Below are positions 22,946 through 33,007 of a stretch of 64,000 nt of DNA, one piece after another. The notes beneath the pieces are model-generated. The model was not told the origin of the DNA. It saw only the letters and a program-made list of their open reading frames with translations, and did no database searches. A program made the translations under genes and the position numbers. Source of the stretch: Balaenoptera acutorostrata (lineage: Eukaryota; Chordata; Mammalia; Artiodactyla; Balaenopteridae); NCBI RefSeq assembly GCF_949987535.1, contig NC_080068.1:78145254-78209253 (forward strand). Direction: 5' to 3'. Each line of letters starts with the position of its first letter. Position 1 is the stretch's first letter.

Positions 22946-23139
22946 GGTGAGGGCCAAAGAGGAAAGACCTTGAATGTGATGGTGTTATGAACAACAACAT
23001 TCCCAAATGATAGAATGTTTTGAAACAAACAATGTGATCGGTCCTGTTTTTAACAAAACTAAGTGGAGTTTGTTGTATGGAGATCGAAAGGAAGGGTGAG
23101 ATCCTAGAAGCAGGGAGACAAATATAAAATAAGCACTGA

Positions 23140-23725
23140 TTAAAATGCCAGGTGCCAAAAAGAGGACCCACTAAATCTGAAAATATATATAACTTACAAG
23201 CCAGCAATTCCACTCCCAGGTATGTTCCCAACAGAAATCTGTTATATATGTTCACCAAAAGAAAAGTTTAACAGTGCCCTTAGCAGTATCATTAAAAATA
23301 TCGCCAGACTGGAAGCAGCCCAGATATCTATCAATAGTAGAAATAGTTGATTTTAAAACTGTGGTATATTCATTCAATAGGATGCTATATACAATGAAAA
23401 CAAACAACTATTACTACATGTAAAAATATTTTCACAGCTCACAAACATAATTTTTAGCGGAAGAAGCCAGGCCCAATATAATATATATTGTAAGATTCCC
23501 ATTTACATAAAGTTCAAAAATAGACAATTCTATGGAGTTAGAAGTCAGGGTAGCTGTCGACCTTGGCTGGATGGTGACTAGAAGGGCACATAAGAGGGAC
23601 CTCTGCGTGCTGGTGACACACATGTTCAGTTTGTGAAATTCATTGAGAAATACTCTCTTAACCTGTGCATTTTCTGTGTATATATATGTCATACTTCAAT
23701 GAGAAGTTTATATTTTAAAAAATGG
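23140..23725 (+). mobile_element. Old L1 (L1M-type) 3' end, forward
   Basis: Landmarks of the L1 ORF2 end and 3' UTR: CCAGCAATTCCACTCCCAGG, TATGTTCACCAAAAGAAAAG, CATTCAATAGGATGCTATAT, AGTTCAAAAATAGACAATTC and TATATGTCATACTTCAATGA. No frame is intact. Confidence 0.85.
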
Positions 23726-23944
23726 GAAGAAAATAAAAGCAATTACCAAAAAATAATTTTTTAAAATAAAAAGTCTTGTTCCAGAAAGAAATAAACAGCA
23801 TACTTATGAAAAATAGCAGAGAAACTAATGATGAATCTAAGATCCTGAGCTGCTTCTCTCAGTTTTCATTCGGCTTAGTTGTCTTGGGATTTATTATCGG
23901 CCATGGTTTAGCTGTAAAAGTAATAACTACTAACAATGGCATTT

Positions 23945-24140
23945 TGTTTTGCAACATTTGAACCATATGGCGTCATTATGCTATTTCATCTTTAGAACAT
24001 CTTCTCTGAGGGTTCATTATCATCCCCATTATCCAGATGAGGAAGCTGAGGCCCAGAGAGAGTTCTTAATTTGCCCCAAGTCACAGGACTAGTGAGTGAC
24101 TGAGCTGAAACCATGTCCTCTAAGTCCTGTCCACGACTCA
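23945..24140 (-). repeat. MIR, reverse orientation
   Basis: TTATCATCCCCATTATCCAG, ATGAGGAAGCTGAGGCCCAG, CCCCAAGTCACAGGACTAGT and GAGTGACTGAGCTGAAACCA are reversed MIR core. Confidence 0.85.
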
Positions 24141-24589
24141 GGGCCACATGGGATTGGCGGTTGTACTTGAACTTTGAGTCTTCAGGAGCAGAGAGGAGCA
24201 GAAGGAAGCTGGCACTAAGGGAGGGAAGAATGGTGAGCCATCTACATGGTAAAACCACAGTGGAAGCTTTGTGACTCATTATGTCAAGCCAACAAACAAG
24301 TAAAGCAAAACTTTTTTGGCATGTAAGTTAAATCCATTGTTCTTTTCTGCTTAAATAATTAGGGGCTTAAGTACAAATTAAAGGACCTCAAGTTAATAGA
24401 AAGAGAATGCGATTGACTTGATTGAGTTGTAATTGAAAATGTTTTTGGCTGCTTCCAGTTAGCTTTCAGCAAACAAACTTTCCATGCGTGGTCATGGAAT
24501 CATCTAAGCATGTTTTCAGTTGGACAGGACCACAGGGGGTTTCTGGTTCGACATTCCATCCAATGTAGAAATGCTTCTGCAGCATTAGC
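24141..24589. other. Unique sequence, nothing recognised
   Basis: No family or exon recognised. Confidence 0.4.
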
Positions 24590-24810
24590 GATAATCATGA
24601 TCTGATAATATGTGCACTGAGAGTTTGTTTGCAGTGGACCAGGGGCTCATTACAGCTGTCTGAGTTGCTGTTGTTAATACCCCTATTTTACAGATGAGCA
24701 AATAGACTTCAAGAGGTTAAGCGATTTGCCCTAAAACACACAGGTAATTATAGCAAAACAGATTCAGACACAGGTCTTTCTGACTCCAAACTTGAAGGGT
24801 TTTGCTGTTG
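24590..24810 (-). repeat. MIR, reverse orientation
   Basis: TACCCCTATTTTACAGATGA, AGAGGTTAAGCGATTTGCCC and ACACAGGTCTTTCTGACTCC match the reversed MIR. Confidence 0.8.
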
Positions 24811-24956
24811 TGCTTACTTTACCGTTTCCCTCTTGGCCTTGAATTCCTATAGTGATGGGTGCATCATCATGATGCGTCATCCATGAGACACTTCAGGCTA
24901 GGAATGGAAAACCCTACTAGGAAGCTCTTATATTTAGCTGGAATCTTCTTTCTTTA

Positions 24957-25029
24957 TGCAGGAATGAAAAACTGAAAATGATGTAATAGGATAAGAGTAT
25001 AAATTAGCCAATTTATAAAAACCCTTTGA
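24957..25029 (+). repeat. Inverted repeat, left arm
   Basis: Begins TGCAGGAATGAAAAACTGAA and ends near ACCCTTTGA. Its reverse complement is at 26495-26567 with only a few differences. Followed by a partial tandem echo of its own end (CTATTTATAAAAACTTTCAT at 25038-25057). Confidence 0.9.
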
Positions 25030-25136
25030 GTTATAGCCTATTTATAAAAACTTTCATCTATGGGGCCTAGTTTTGCTCTCAAGGTAATAATACCACTTAA
25101 GATTCCTTCTTTTGGGTGACAGTCACCACTACAGAA

Positions 25137-25260
25137 TTTTTTTTTTTTTTGGCTGCACAGCACGGCTTGTGGGATCTTAGTTCTCTGACCAGGGATCGAA
25201 CCTGAGCCCTCAGCAGTGGCAGTGCGGAGTCCTAACTACTGGACCGCCAGGGGATTCCCT
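25137..25260 (-). mobile_element. Short tRNA-derived SINE (CHR-1-like), reverse
   Basis: About 120 bases: T run, GGCTGCACAGCACGGCTTGT, GACCAGGGATCGAACCTGAG and a head ending GACCGCCAGGGGATTCC. Flanks CTACAGAATTT and CTCCAGAAATTT look like a diverged target duplication. Confidence 0.9.
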
Positions 25261-25299
25261 CTCCAGAAATTTTAAGTGAGGGATTACGTTAGTCTGTAG

Positions 25300-25790
25300 T
25301 TACCAGGATGATGCAAGGGCTCCAATTATCTCTTGGTGTACAATAAACTACCCCATTTCTTAGTAGGTCAAGCAACCACCAATGAATACCTGTCATCTCT
25401 CATGATTCGGGCAGGGCTAAGCGGGGAGATTCTTCATGTTAATACATGCATCAACAAGGACCTGTTGGTGATAGTCAACTTCTGGCTAGTCTGGTCCAAG
25501 GATCCAAGATGGCTTCACTCACATGCCTGGCACTCACATGCCTCAAGCCTCTATTTCATAAGGTCTCTCCTATAGGGTAGTTGAACTTCTTCCATGTCAG
25601 CCAAGCACTCCAAGGTGAGTGTACTCAGAGAGGACATCAAAGCTGCCAGTCTCTTCAGGCCTGGGCCTGGAAGCTGGCACAGTGTTACTTTCAGGTCAAA
25701 GTAGGCACAGTGCCCACCCAAGTGCAAGTGGAGGGAAATAAACCCCACCTTTCAATGGGAGGACTGTGTCAAACACTTTGCAGCAATTTT
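25300..25790. repeat. Ancient repeat, probably DNA-transposon-derived
   Basis: Blocks TGTACAATAAACTACCCCAT, TCTCATGATTCGGGCAGGGC, GATGGCTTCACTCACATGCC, GCCTGGGCCTGGAAGCTGGC and AAATAAACCCCACCTTTCAA recall a common mammalian repeat whose family I cannot name with certainty. The short frames across it on both strands are not genes. Confidence 0.55.
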
Positions 25791-25791
25791 T

Positions 25792-26112
25792 TAAAAAATT
25801 AATTACTTAATTTTTGGCTGTGTTGGGTCTTTGTTGCTGCACATGGGCTTTCTCTAGTGGCAGTGAGCAGGGGCTACTCTTCTTTGAGGTGCGGAGGCTT
25901 CTCCTTGCGGTGGCTTCTCTTGTTGTGGAGCACAGGCTCTAGGCACGCGGGCTCAGTAGTTGGCTTGCGGGCTCTAGAGCGCAGGCTCAGTAGTTGTGGC
26001 GCACGGGCTTAGTTGCTCTGCGGCATGTGGGATTTTCCTGGACCGAGGCTCGAACCCGTGTCCCCTGCATTGGCAGGCGGATTCTTAACCACTGCGCCAC
26101 CAGGGAAGCCCA
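25792..26112 (-). mobile_element. CHR SINE, long form, reverse
   Basis: TTAATTACTTAATTTTTGGC tail side and head ending CACCAGGGAAGCCC. Target duplication ACTTTGCAGCAATTTTT / ACTTTGCAGCAGTTTTT at 25775-25791 and 26113-26129. Confidence 0.95.
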
Positions 26113-26129
26113 ACTTTGCAGCAGTTTTT

Positions 26130-27059
26130 AATATGCTGTACTAAGGATCAGTGTAACTTAATCCCCATTTTTCTGGGTTGGAGGTGGTACTACCTATTTG
26201 GGTTTGAAAGTCCTCCTGCTGAATTTATTATTTTCTCTCTTTTGGGGTATTTGAACTTTAGAAACTTCTTTTCCTAATAATTATTTTATAGAACACAATC
26301 TTTATCAGTTCTAATTATTTGCTGAAGTTAAAGATGATAAGCTCATTGGTATTATAGTCCTTTAAGGACAGATTCTCCACCTGACTGACAGACAAAAGAC
26401 TTGCTGATATAATACATTTGCAGTTCAAACACATATGAGTGGAGAACAGAAGGATGCTGGAGATTGGGTAGAAAAAGCATATAGAAACCCTACATCAAAG
26501 AGTTTTTATAAATAGCTTAATTTATACTCTTATCCTGTTACATCATTTTCAGTTTTTCATTCCTGCAGAGCATTTGTGATGTTTGTGATGTTTTGATTCT
26601 TTAAAACAGCATTTTAAAGTTCTGTAATTTTGGTCAATGATATTTGTTTTTGACTTTGTTTTCCACTAGAAATTGCGGCAAAATTCAGTAGTTATTTCGC
26701 TACTTATATTAGTAGAAAGAATTAATTAAAATTATTTCTAATCTTTTGATCCCTGTCACACTAACTCTGCTATGCAATAATACACTAAAGAATTTTCAGA
26801 AAGCAACTGTTGGGGACCTAGCCTAGCTCCCTGCCTTAAAAATGTGCCATTTTGTGGAGTTGCACTAGCAGCTGGTACACTAAACTGACCAAAAGGTGCT
26901 GTTTTAGAAAACATAAAATGCTTTAGGCAGAAGTAAAATCAAGATGCTTTGGTTGAGATGTGAATTCATTGCTGCCAGGTGCCTAGTTCTTTGTGCTTGA
27001 GATCCTGAGGAAAATCTTACAGTGATTCAAAAGCTGAAATAGGTTTTTATGGGCAAATA
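26130..27059. other. Unique AT-rich sequence containing the right inverted-repeat arm
   Basis: No gene or repeat family recognised apart from the inverted-repeat arm at 26495-26567. Confidence 0.4.
26495..26567 (-). repeat. Inverted repeat, right arm
   Basis: Read on the minus strand it starts TGCAGGAATGAAAAACTGAA and continues as the arm at 24957-25029. Main differences are one T/C transition, a four-base GCCA/AGCT block and two single-base changes. About 1.47 kb separates the arms. Confidence 0.9.
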
Positions 27060-27410
27060 TTTGTTTGTTTAATTTATTTTTTACCCATATAGTCATTACT
27101 GCAAAAATTGAAATGAACTTGAGCACACTCATTTTATGTGCCTTTGCTTTCACTTCTATTGAAATATTTCAGACCTCCTGAAAAGTACAAGGAATGGTAT
27201 TTTTCCAAAGACCCCTGTGTCCCCGAGGCAACATAGGGAATAAAACATTAGAAAATTGAAGCCCCTCGCAAACTGCATCCCACCCCCAACCCCCTTCCTC
27301 CCTTCACAGGAGGGGTCTCTACCCAAAATGCAGGTTTCATCATTCCCTGGCATGTCTTCTTGCCTTTACTACCTATGGTATGAACCCATAATTAACATGT
27401 AGGCTTACTT
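27060..27410 (-). mobile_element. Old L1 3' fragment, reverse
   Basis: ACCCATATAGTCATTACTGC, GAAATATTTCAGACCTCCTG, ACCCAAAATGCAGGTTTCAT, TCATTCCCTGGCATGTCTTC and AACATGTAGGCTTACTTAAG resemble reversed L1M 3' sequence. The 65-residue minus frame at 27156-27353 is incidental. Confidence 0.6.
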
Positions 27411-27424
27411 AAGGGTTGCGAAAA

Positions 27425-27645
27425 AAATCAAAAGAAGATCTTTTGTTTTTGAAAATCATATGAAGTTCAAATTTCGGTGTCCATAAATAAAGTTTTATTG
27501 GCATACAGTATAAAAACATATTGCCTCTGGTTGCTTTTGTGCAATGTGGCAGACTTGAGTAGCTGGAACTGACACTGTATGGCCTGCAATGCTTGAAATA
27601 TTTACTATTTGATCCTTGCAAAAAATGTTTGCCGAACCCTTGTCC
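27425..27645 (-). mobile_element. hAT-type MITE (MER class)
   Basis: AATAAAGTTTTATTGGCATA, GAGTAGCTGGAACTGACACT, GTATGGCCTGCAATGCTTGA, AAATATTTACTATTTGATCC and the terminal TTTGCCGAACCCTTG match a well-known hAT-derived mammalian repeat in the reverse sense. I do not assign a subfamily. Confidence 0.8.
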
Positions 27646-28439
27646 AGCATTCACACACACATGAACACAGAGTAAGTAATCTGGCTAGAGAAAGGTTGGT
27701 GTATAGGTCTATGTGCCTTGGCCGGGAGCAGGCTGAAGTGGACAAAAGGCTTTTTTTGTTTAAATAACCCAGAAATTCTCCTTTTCTTTTGTCTCTTGAC
27801 GAGAGCAATGATTGACCTTTCCCCTCCCAGCCCCCATCCCCTGAATGATTATATTTTGTTCCTCTGCTCTAAGCTTCTTTTCCTCTTGCACTTGCTTTTC
27901 CCACCCCCATGCCTACAAAACCAGCAAATTCCATTTGTCCTGTGACAGAAAGAACAGCTCCAAGGATAGACACCTCCCCCCTCCTGAAGGTTCTCAGCCT
28001 AGCAAAGCGCTTTGCCGGCATCTCTGATTTGGCACATTGAGTTCCCTTGGACTTCCCTTGTCTTCTTTCTCTTAGAATTCCGGCTTATTGTACACCACGA
28101 GATTACGTCCACACCAGCTACAGAGACAGGCGAAAGTCAGCGAAGAGTAATTGAGCATATGACCTTTTAAACATAAACTATACAAAGAGTTGATGAGGAA
28201 ATTTCAATTTCTTTTGCATAAAAAAATGATACCTCTCCCTTATTTCTTTAATGATGGATCTTCTCCTTTCCCAAGCCAGAATTATGCAGATATTTGTTCC
28301 AACTGATGATTTCCTCTTCCAATAATAGCTGAATAATGGATGGTGCTGTGCACTCAAGGGGAGCCTGATGGTGAGCTTCGTGGACTTTGAAGTCAGGCAG
28401 CCTGCCTGTTATTGGGGATACCTTGGAGTTCTCTTAGGG
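27646..28439. other. Unique sequence with a CpG-dotted segment
   Basis: No repeat family recognised. Positions 28000-28145 hold several CpGs in an otherwise CpG-poor region, and a TCTTCTTTCTCTTAG acceptor-like site ends at 28075. No frame of the following 70 bases resembles a protein that I know. Confidence 0.4.
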
Positions 28440-28930
28440 TAGAAGAGGGGAATATGGTGTCTTTCACAAAAGACAGAATACAAGAGTAGTGATACTCAGG
28501 CTTCAATCTGAAGGAGCTTTTAAGTAAGTGAAATAAAAAGTGAACAATAGACAATGATAAATACTACAGGGTAAATAATCAAAGCGAGTGTGATAAAGGC
28601 TGTAAGAGAGGAATGTACAGAGAAGTTATTGGACTGGAAAGGAAAGAGAGATGATTTCCTTCTGGGGACAATCTGAAGGGCTTCTTGAAGGATGTGGCAG
28701 GGAAAAACAAAAAGGATTTGGATCAGTGGAATTTAGAGCAAGAATTTTCTAGGCCATGGGACAGCATGAGCAAAGGCACTGAGGCGGAGAGAGTAGGTTG
28801 CAAACAGATAGCAGGTCAGTCTGACCTTGTATGAAGGGAACGAGGGAGATGAGAAGGGAGATGAGGAGTAACGTCTGGTGTGGCAAGAACTTGAATGCCA
28901 GGCCAGAGGAGTTTTGTAGCTATGACAGTT
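28440..28930. repeat. Ancient repeat, probably L2/CR1-related
   Basis: AGCATGAGCAAAGGCACTGA, GGAGATGAGAAGGGAGATGA, GGGCTTCTTGAAGGATGTGG and GACAATGATAAATACTACAG belong to the same mammal-wide repeat type as 42615-43975. Orientation is not certain. Confidence 0.6.
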
Positions 28931-29699
28931 TATATACTCCTACCAGTAATAGGTGTACCCATGTGATGATTGCTTTTGAGGCAGAGCTCTGGCCTCAGTT
29001 CTAGAAGACTGCTGTACCACAAGACCTTGACTTTTCCTATCTTGGTCCAGTGTCACTCCATGCAGATTTGCTATCTCAGTACAGAAGATGTGAAAGACAC
29101 TGGAACATGCTGTTTCACAAAATATCTCCAAAAGAGCCAATCTGAGCAGCATTGCGCAATGGCCCCCATCCCTCCGTTATCACTTTCAAATCAGGAGAAA
29201 ATCCCTGACTGTAGTGGAATTTGCTGTCCCTTGCGTTGCTCACTCTTCTACAGTTCTTGTCAGAAAAAGAGGCCAGAGTGGAAATTTTCATATTTGAAGT
29301 GGGTGGAGGAGGGGAGGAGAGAAAAAAACATTTTCTAAACTATTCCCTTGGATTGGTAGGGATATATATTTATCAGGGTTTCAAGTGCATCTAAAGTGGT
29401 CTTCCATGGGTCTCTTTCATTTAGTAGTCAGGTATTATTCAAGGTTTCCATCTATGAAGGTGGTTTATTGAATGCAAAAATTATTTAATGTTTTTATAAT
29501 AATCTGTGTCCTAAATAGTTTTCATTGATATTAAATTGGAAGGGGAGGTTAGTAAACTGAACTAAGGTTCAAAGTGTCATTTCAGTGAGGACATTAATGG
29601 GCAGAGATTCTCAAATGTGTGCAGCCTGAGTCCTGGGTCAACATCACTCTGGGTCCAAAGCCTTGGAATCTGCATTTTGACACATACTTGAAATAAAAG
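28931..29699. other. Unique sequence, nothing recognised
   Basis: A 122-residue open frame at 28970-29338 and an overlapping minus frame have no recognisable domain. Positions 29600-29690 may be a fragment of a hAT MITE (AGATTCTCAAATGTGTGCAG, GGAATCTGCATTTTGACACA). Confidence 0.4.
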
Positions 29700-29739
29700 T
29701 TTTTTTTTTTATATACAGCAGGTTCTTATTTGTCATCAA

Positions 29740-30081
29740 ATTTTTTTTTTTTTAAAGGATTTTCTTATTTATTTATTTATTTATTTATTTATTTTTGGCT
29801 GTGTTGGGTCTTCGGTTCGTGCGAGGGCTTTCTCCAGTTGCGGCAAGCGGGGGCCACTCTTCATCGCGGTGCGGGGACCGCTCTTCATCGCGGTGCGCGG
29901 GCCTTTCTCTATCGCGGCCCCTCCCGTCACGGGGCACAGGCTCCAGACGCGCAGGCTCAGCAATTGTGGCTCACGGGCCCAGCTGCTCCGTGGCATGTGG
30001 GATCTTCCCAGACCAGGGCTCGAACCCGTGTCCCCTGCATTAGCAGGCAGATTCTCAACCACTGCGCCACCAGGGAAGCCC
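29740..30081 (-). mobile_element. CHR SINE, young subfamily with doubled 24-base unit, reverse
   Basis: ATTT-rich tail, GGCTGTGTTGGGTCTTCGGT, doubled CTCTTCATCGCGGTGCG units at 29856-29879 and 29880-29903, head ending CACCAGGGAAGCC. Target duplication TGTCATCAA at 29731-29739 and 30082-30090 within the L1 3' UTR. Near-identical to the element at 1-253. The 181-residue frame through it is a shadow. Confidence 0.97.
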
Positions 30082-30251
30082 TGTCATCAATTTTATACAC
30101 ATCAGCGTATACATGTCAATCCCAATCGCCAAATTCATCACACCACCACCCCCACCCCCCCACGGCTATCCCCCCTTGGTGTCCATACGTTTGTTCTCTA
30201 CATCTGTGTCTCAACTTCTGCCCTGCAAACCGGTTCACCTGTATCATTTTT

Positions 30252-32392
30252 CTAGGTTCCACATACATGCGTTAGTATACGATATTTGTTTTTCTCTTTC
30301 TGACTTACTTCACTCTGTATGACAGTCTCTAGATCCATCCACGTCTCAACAAATGACCCAATATCGTTCCTTTTTATGGCTGAGTAATATTCCATTGTAT
30401 ATATGTACCACATCTTCTTTATCCATTCGTCTGTATATGGGCATTTAGGCTGCTTCCATGACCTGCCTATTGTAAATAGTGCTGCAATGAACATTGGGGT
30501 GCATGTGTCTTTTTGAATTATGGTTTTCTATGGGTGTATGCCCAGTAGTGGGATTGCTGGATCATATGGTAATTCTATTTTTAGTTTTTTAAGGAACCTC
30601 CATAGTGGCCGTATCAATTTACGTTCCCACCAACAGTGCAAGAGGGTTCCCTTTTCTCCACACCCTCTCCAGCATTTGTTGTTTGTAGATTTTCTGATGA
30701 TGCCCATTCTAACTGGTGTGAGGTGATACCTCACTGTAGTTTTGATTTGCATTTCTCTAATAATTAGTGATGTTGAGCAGCTTTTCATGTGCTTCTTGGC
30801 CATCTGTATGTCTTCTTTGGAGAAATGTCTATTTAGGTCTTCTGCCCATTTTTGGGCTGGGTTGTTTGTTTTTTTAATATTGAGCTGCATGTGCTATTTA
30901 TATATTTTGGAGATTAATCCTTTGTCCGTTGATTCGTTTGCAAATATTTTCTCCCATTCTGAGGGTTGTCTTTTCGTCTTGTTTATGGTTTCCTTTGCTG
31001 TGCAAAAGCTTTTGAGTTTCATTAGGTCCCATTTGTTTATTTTTGTTTTTATTTCCATTACTCTAGGAGGTGGATCAAAAAAGATCTTGCTGTGATTTAT
31101 GTCAAAGAGTGTTCTTCCTTTGTTTTCCTCTAAGAGTTTTATAGTGTCCGGTCTTACATTGAGGTCTTGAGTCCATTTTGAGTTTATTTTTGTGTATGGT
31201 GTTAGGGAGTGTTCTAATTTCATTCTTTTACATGTAGCTGTCCAGTTTTTCCAGCACCACTTACTGAAGAGACTGTCTTTTTTCCATTGTATATCCTGGC
31301 CTCCTTTGTCATAGATTGGTTGACCATAGGTGCGTGGGTTTATCTCTGGGCTTTCCATCTTGTTCCATTGATCTATGTTTCTGTTTTTGTGCCAGTACCA
31401 TATTGTCTTGATTACTGTAGCTTTGTAGTATAGTCTGAAGTCAGGGAGTCTGATTCCTCCAGCTCCGTTTTTTTCCCTCAAGACTGCTTTGGCTATTTGG
31501 GGTCTTCTGTGTCTCCATACAAATTTTAAGATTTTTTTGTTCTAGTTCTGTAAAAAGTGCCATTGGTAATTTGATAGTTATTGCATTGAATCTGTAGATT
31601 GCTTTAAATAGTATAGTCATTTTCACAGTATTGATTCTTCCAATCCAAGAACATAGTATATCTCTCCATCTGTTGGTATCATCTTTAATTCCTTTCATCA
31701 GTGTCTTATAGTTTTCTGCATACAGCTCTTTTGTCTCCCTAAGTAGGTTTATTCCTAGGTATTTTATTCTTTTTGTTGGAATGGTAAATGGGAGTGTTTC
31801 CTTAATTTCTCTTTTAGATTTTTCATCATTAGTGTATAGGAATGCAAGAGATTTCTGTGCATTAATTTTGTATCCTGCAACTTTACCAAATTCATTGATT
31901 AGCTCTAGTAGTTTTCTGGTGGCATCTTTAGGATTCTCTAGGTATAGTATCATGCCATCTGCAAACAGTGACAGTTTTACTTCTTCTTTTCCAATTTGTA
32001 TTCCTCTTATTTCTTTTTCTTCTCTGATTGCCGTGGCTAGGACTTCCAAAACTATGTTGAATAATGGTGAGAGTGGACATCCTTGTCTCGTTCCTGATCT
32101 TAGAGGAAATGCTTTCAGTTTTTCACCATTGAGAATGATGTTTGCTGTGGGTTTGTCGTATATGGCCTTTATTATGTTGAGGTAGGTTCCCTCTATGCCC
32201 ACTTTCTGGAGAGTTTTTATCATAAATGGGTGTTGAATTTTGTCAAAAGCTTTTTCTGCATCTATTGAGATTATCGTATGGTTTATTGTTCAATTTGTTA
32301 ATATGGTGTATCACATTGATTGATTTGCGTATACTGAAGAATCCTTGCATCCCTGGGATAAATCCTACTTGATCATGGTGTATGATCCTTTT
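30252..32392 (-). pseudogene. L1 ORF2 relic (reverse transcriptase to C terminus), inactivated
   Basis: Four frame pieces remain: 31441-32223 (reverse transcriptase part), 30894-31481, 30528-30890 and 30252-30494, broken by a frameshift near 31450-31480 and stops near 30891 and 30520. In the first piece the catalytic FADD box reads FADG, so an essential aspartate is lost. In the third piece the C-terminal Cys-rich motif keeps CWRGC and the His (LLHC) but the last Cys has become Arg (WWERK). The end of the last piece retains TMEYYSAIK, typical of L1 ORF2. In life this protein copies L1 RNA into the genome; this copy cannot. Confidence 0.9.
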
Positions 32393-32767
32393 TTTTTTTC
32401 CCCCCCTACTTTATTTATTTATTTATTCATTTTTGGCTGTGTTGGGTCTTCGGTTCGTGCGAGGGCTTTCTCCAGTTGCGGCAAGCGGGGGCCACTCTTC
32501 ATTGCGGTGCGGGGACCGCTCTTCATCGCGGTGCGGGGACCGCTCTTCATCGCGATGCGGGGACCGCTCTTCATCGCGGTGCGCGGGCCTCTCACTATCG
32601 CGGCCCCTCCCGTTGCGGGGCACAGGCTCCAGACGCGCAGGCTCAGCAGCTGTGGCTCACGGGCCCAGCCGCTCCGCGGCATGTGGGATCCTCCCAGACC
32701 AGGGCTCGAACCCGTGTCCCCTGCATTAGCAGGCAGATTCTCAACCACTGCGCCACCAGGGAAGCCC
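32393..32767 (-). mobile_element. CHR SINE, young subfamily with fourfold 24-base unit, reverse
   Basis: Same structure as the copy at 29740 but with four copies of the 24-base unit at 32494-32517, 32518-32541, 32542-32565 and 32566-32589. Target duplication TATGATCCTTTT at 32381-32392 and 32768-32779 inside L1 ORF2. The frames of 82-153 residues across it on both strands are artefacts of the repeat. Confidence 0.97.
32494..32589. repeat. Four-unit 24-base tandem array inside a SINE
   Basis: The unit is GCTCTTCATCGCGGTGCG followed by GGGACC. The first unit starts AC instead of GC and has CATT for CATC, the third has CGCGATG, and the fourth ends GCGGGCC, joining the normal SINE body. Typical copies in this window have one unit. 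Confidence 0.95.
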
Positions 32768-33007
32768 TATGATCCTTTTAATGTGTTGTTGGATTCTGTT
32801 TGCTAGTATTTTGTTGAGGATTTTTGCATCTGTATTCATCAGTGATACTGGTCTGTAATTTTCTTTTTTTGTAGTATCTTTGTCTGGTTTTGGTATCAGG
32901 GTGATGGTGGCCTCATAAAATGAGTTTGGGAGTGTTCCTTCCTCTGCAATTTTTTGGAAGAGTTTGAGAAGGATGGGTGTTAGGAAAGTTTTGGTTTATT
33001 TTTTTTA

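Larger units (their letters stand above)
29700..32983 (-). mobile_element. L1 retrotransposon, 5'-truncated, reverse, with two SINE insertions
   Basis: Reading the minus strand, homology starts within the reverse transcriptase domain of ORF2 (about 32983), runs to the ORF2 end (about 30252) and through the 3' UTR to a T run at 29700. ORF1 and the ORF2 endonuclease are missing. CHR SINEs interrupt it at 29740-30081 and 32393-32767. The left edge T run is the poly-A tail. It is younger than the neighbouring L1s because long frames persist. Confidence 0.95.

Noticed and set aside
29730..30275. 181-residue open frame on +
   Set aside because: It runs through the CHR SINE at 29740-30081 and L1 3' UTR; near-identical peptides arise from every CHR copy.
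32345..32806. 153-residue open frame with repeated GPLFIAVR-like units
   Set aside because: The peptide repeat is the 24-base SINE unit translated, not a protein repeat.
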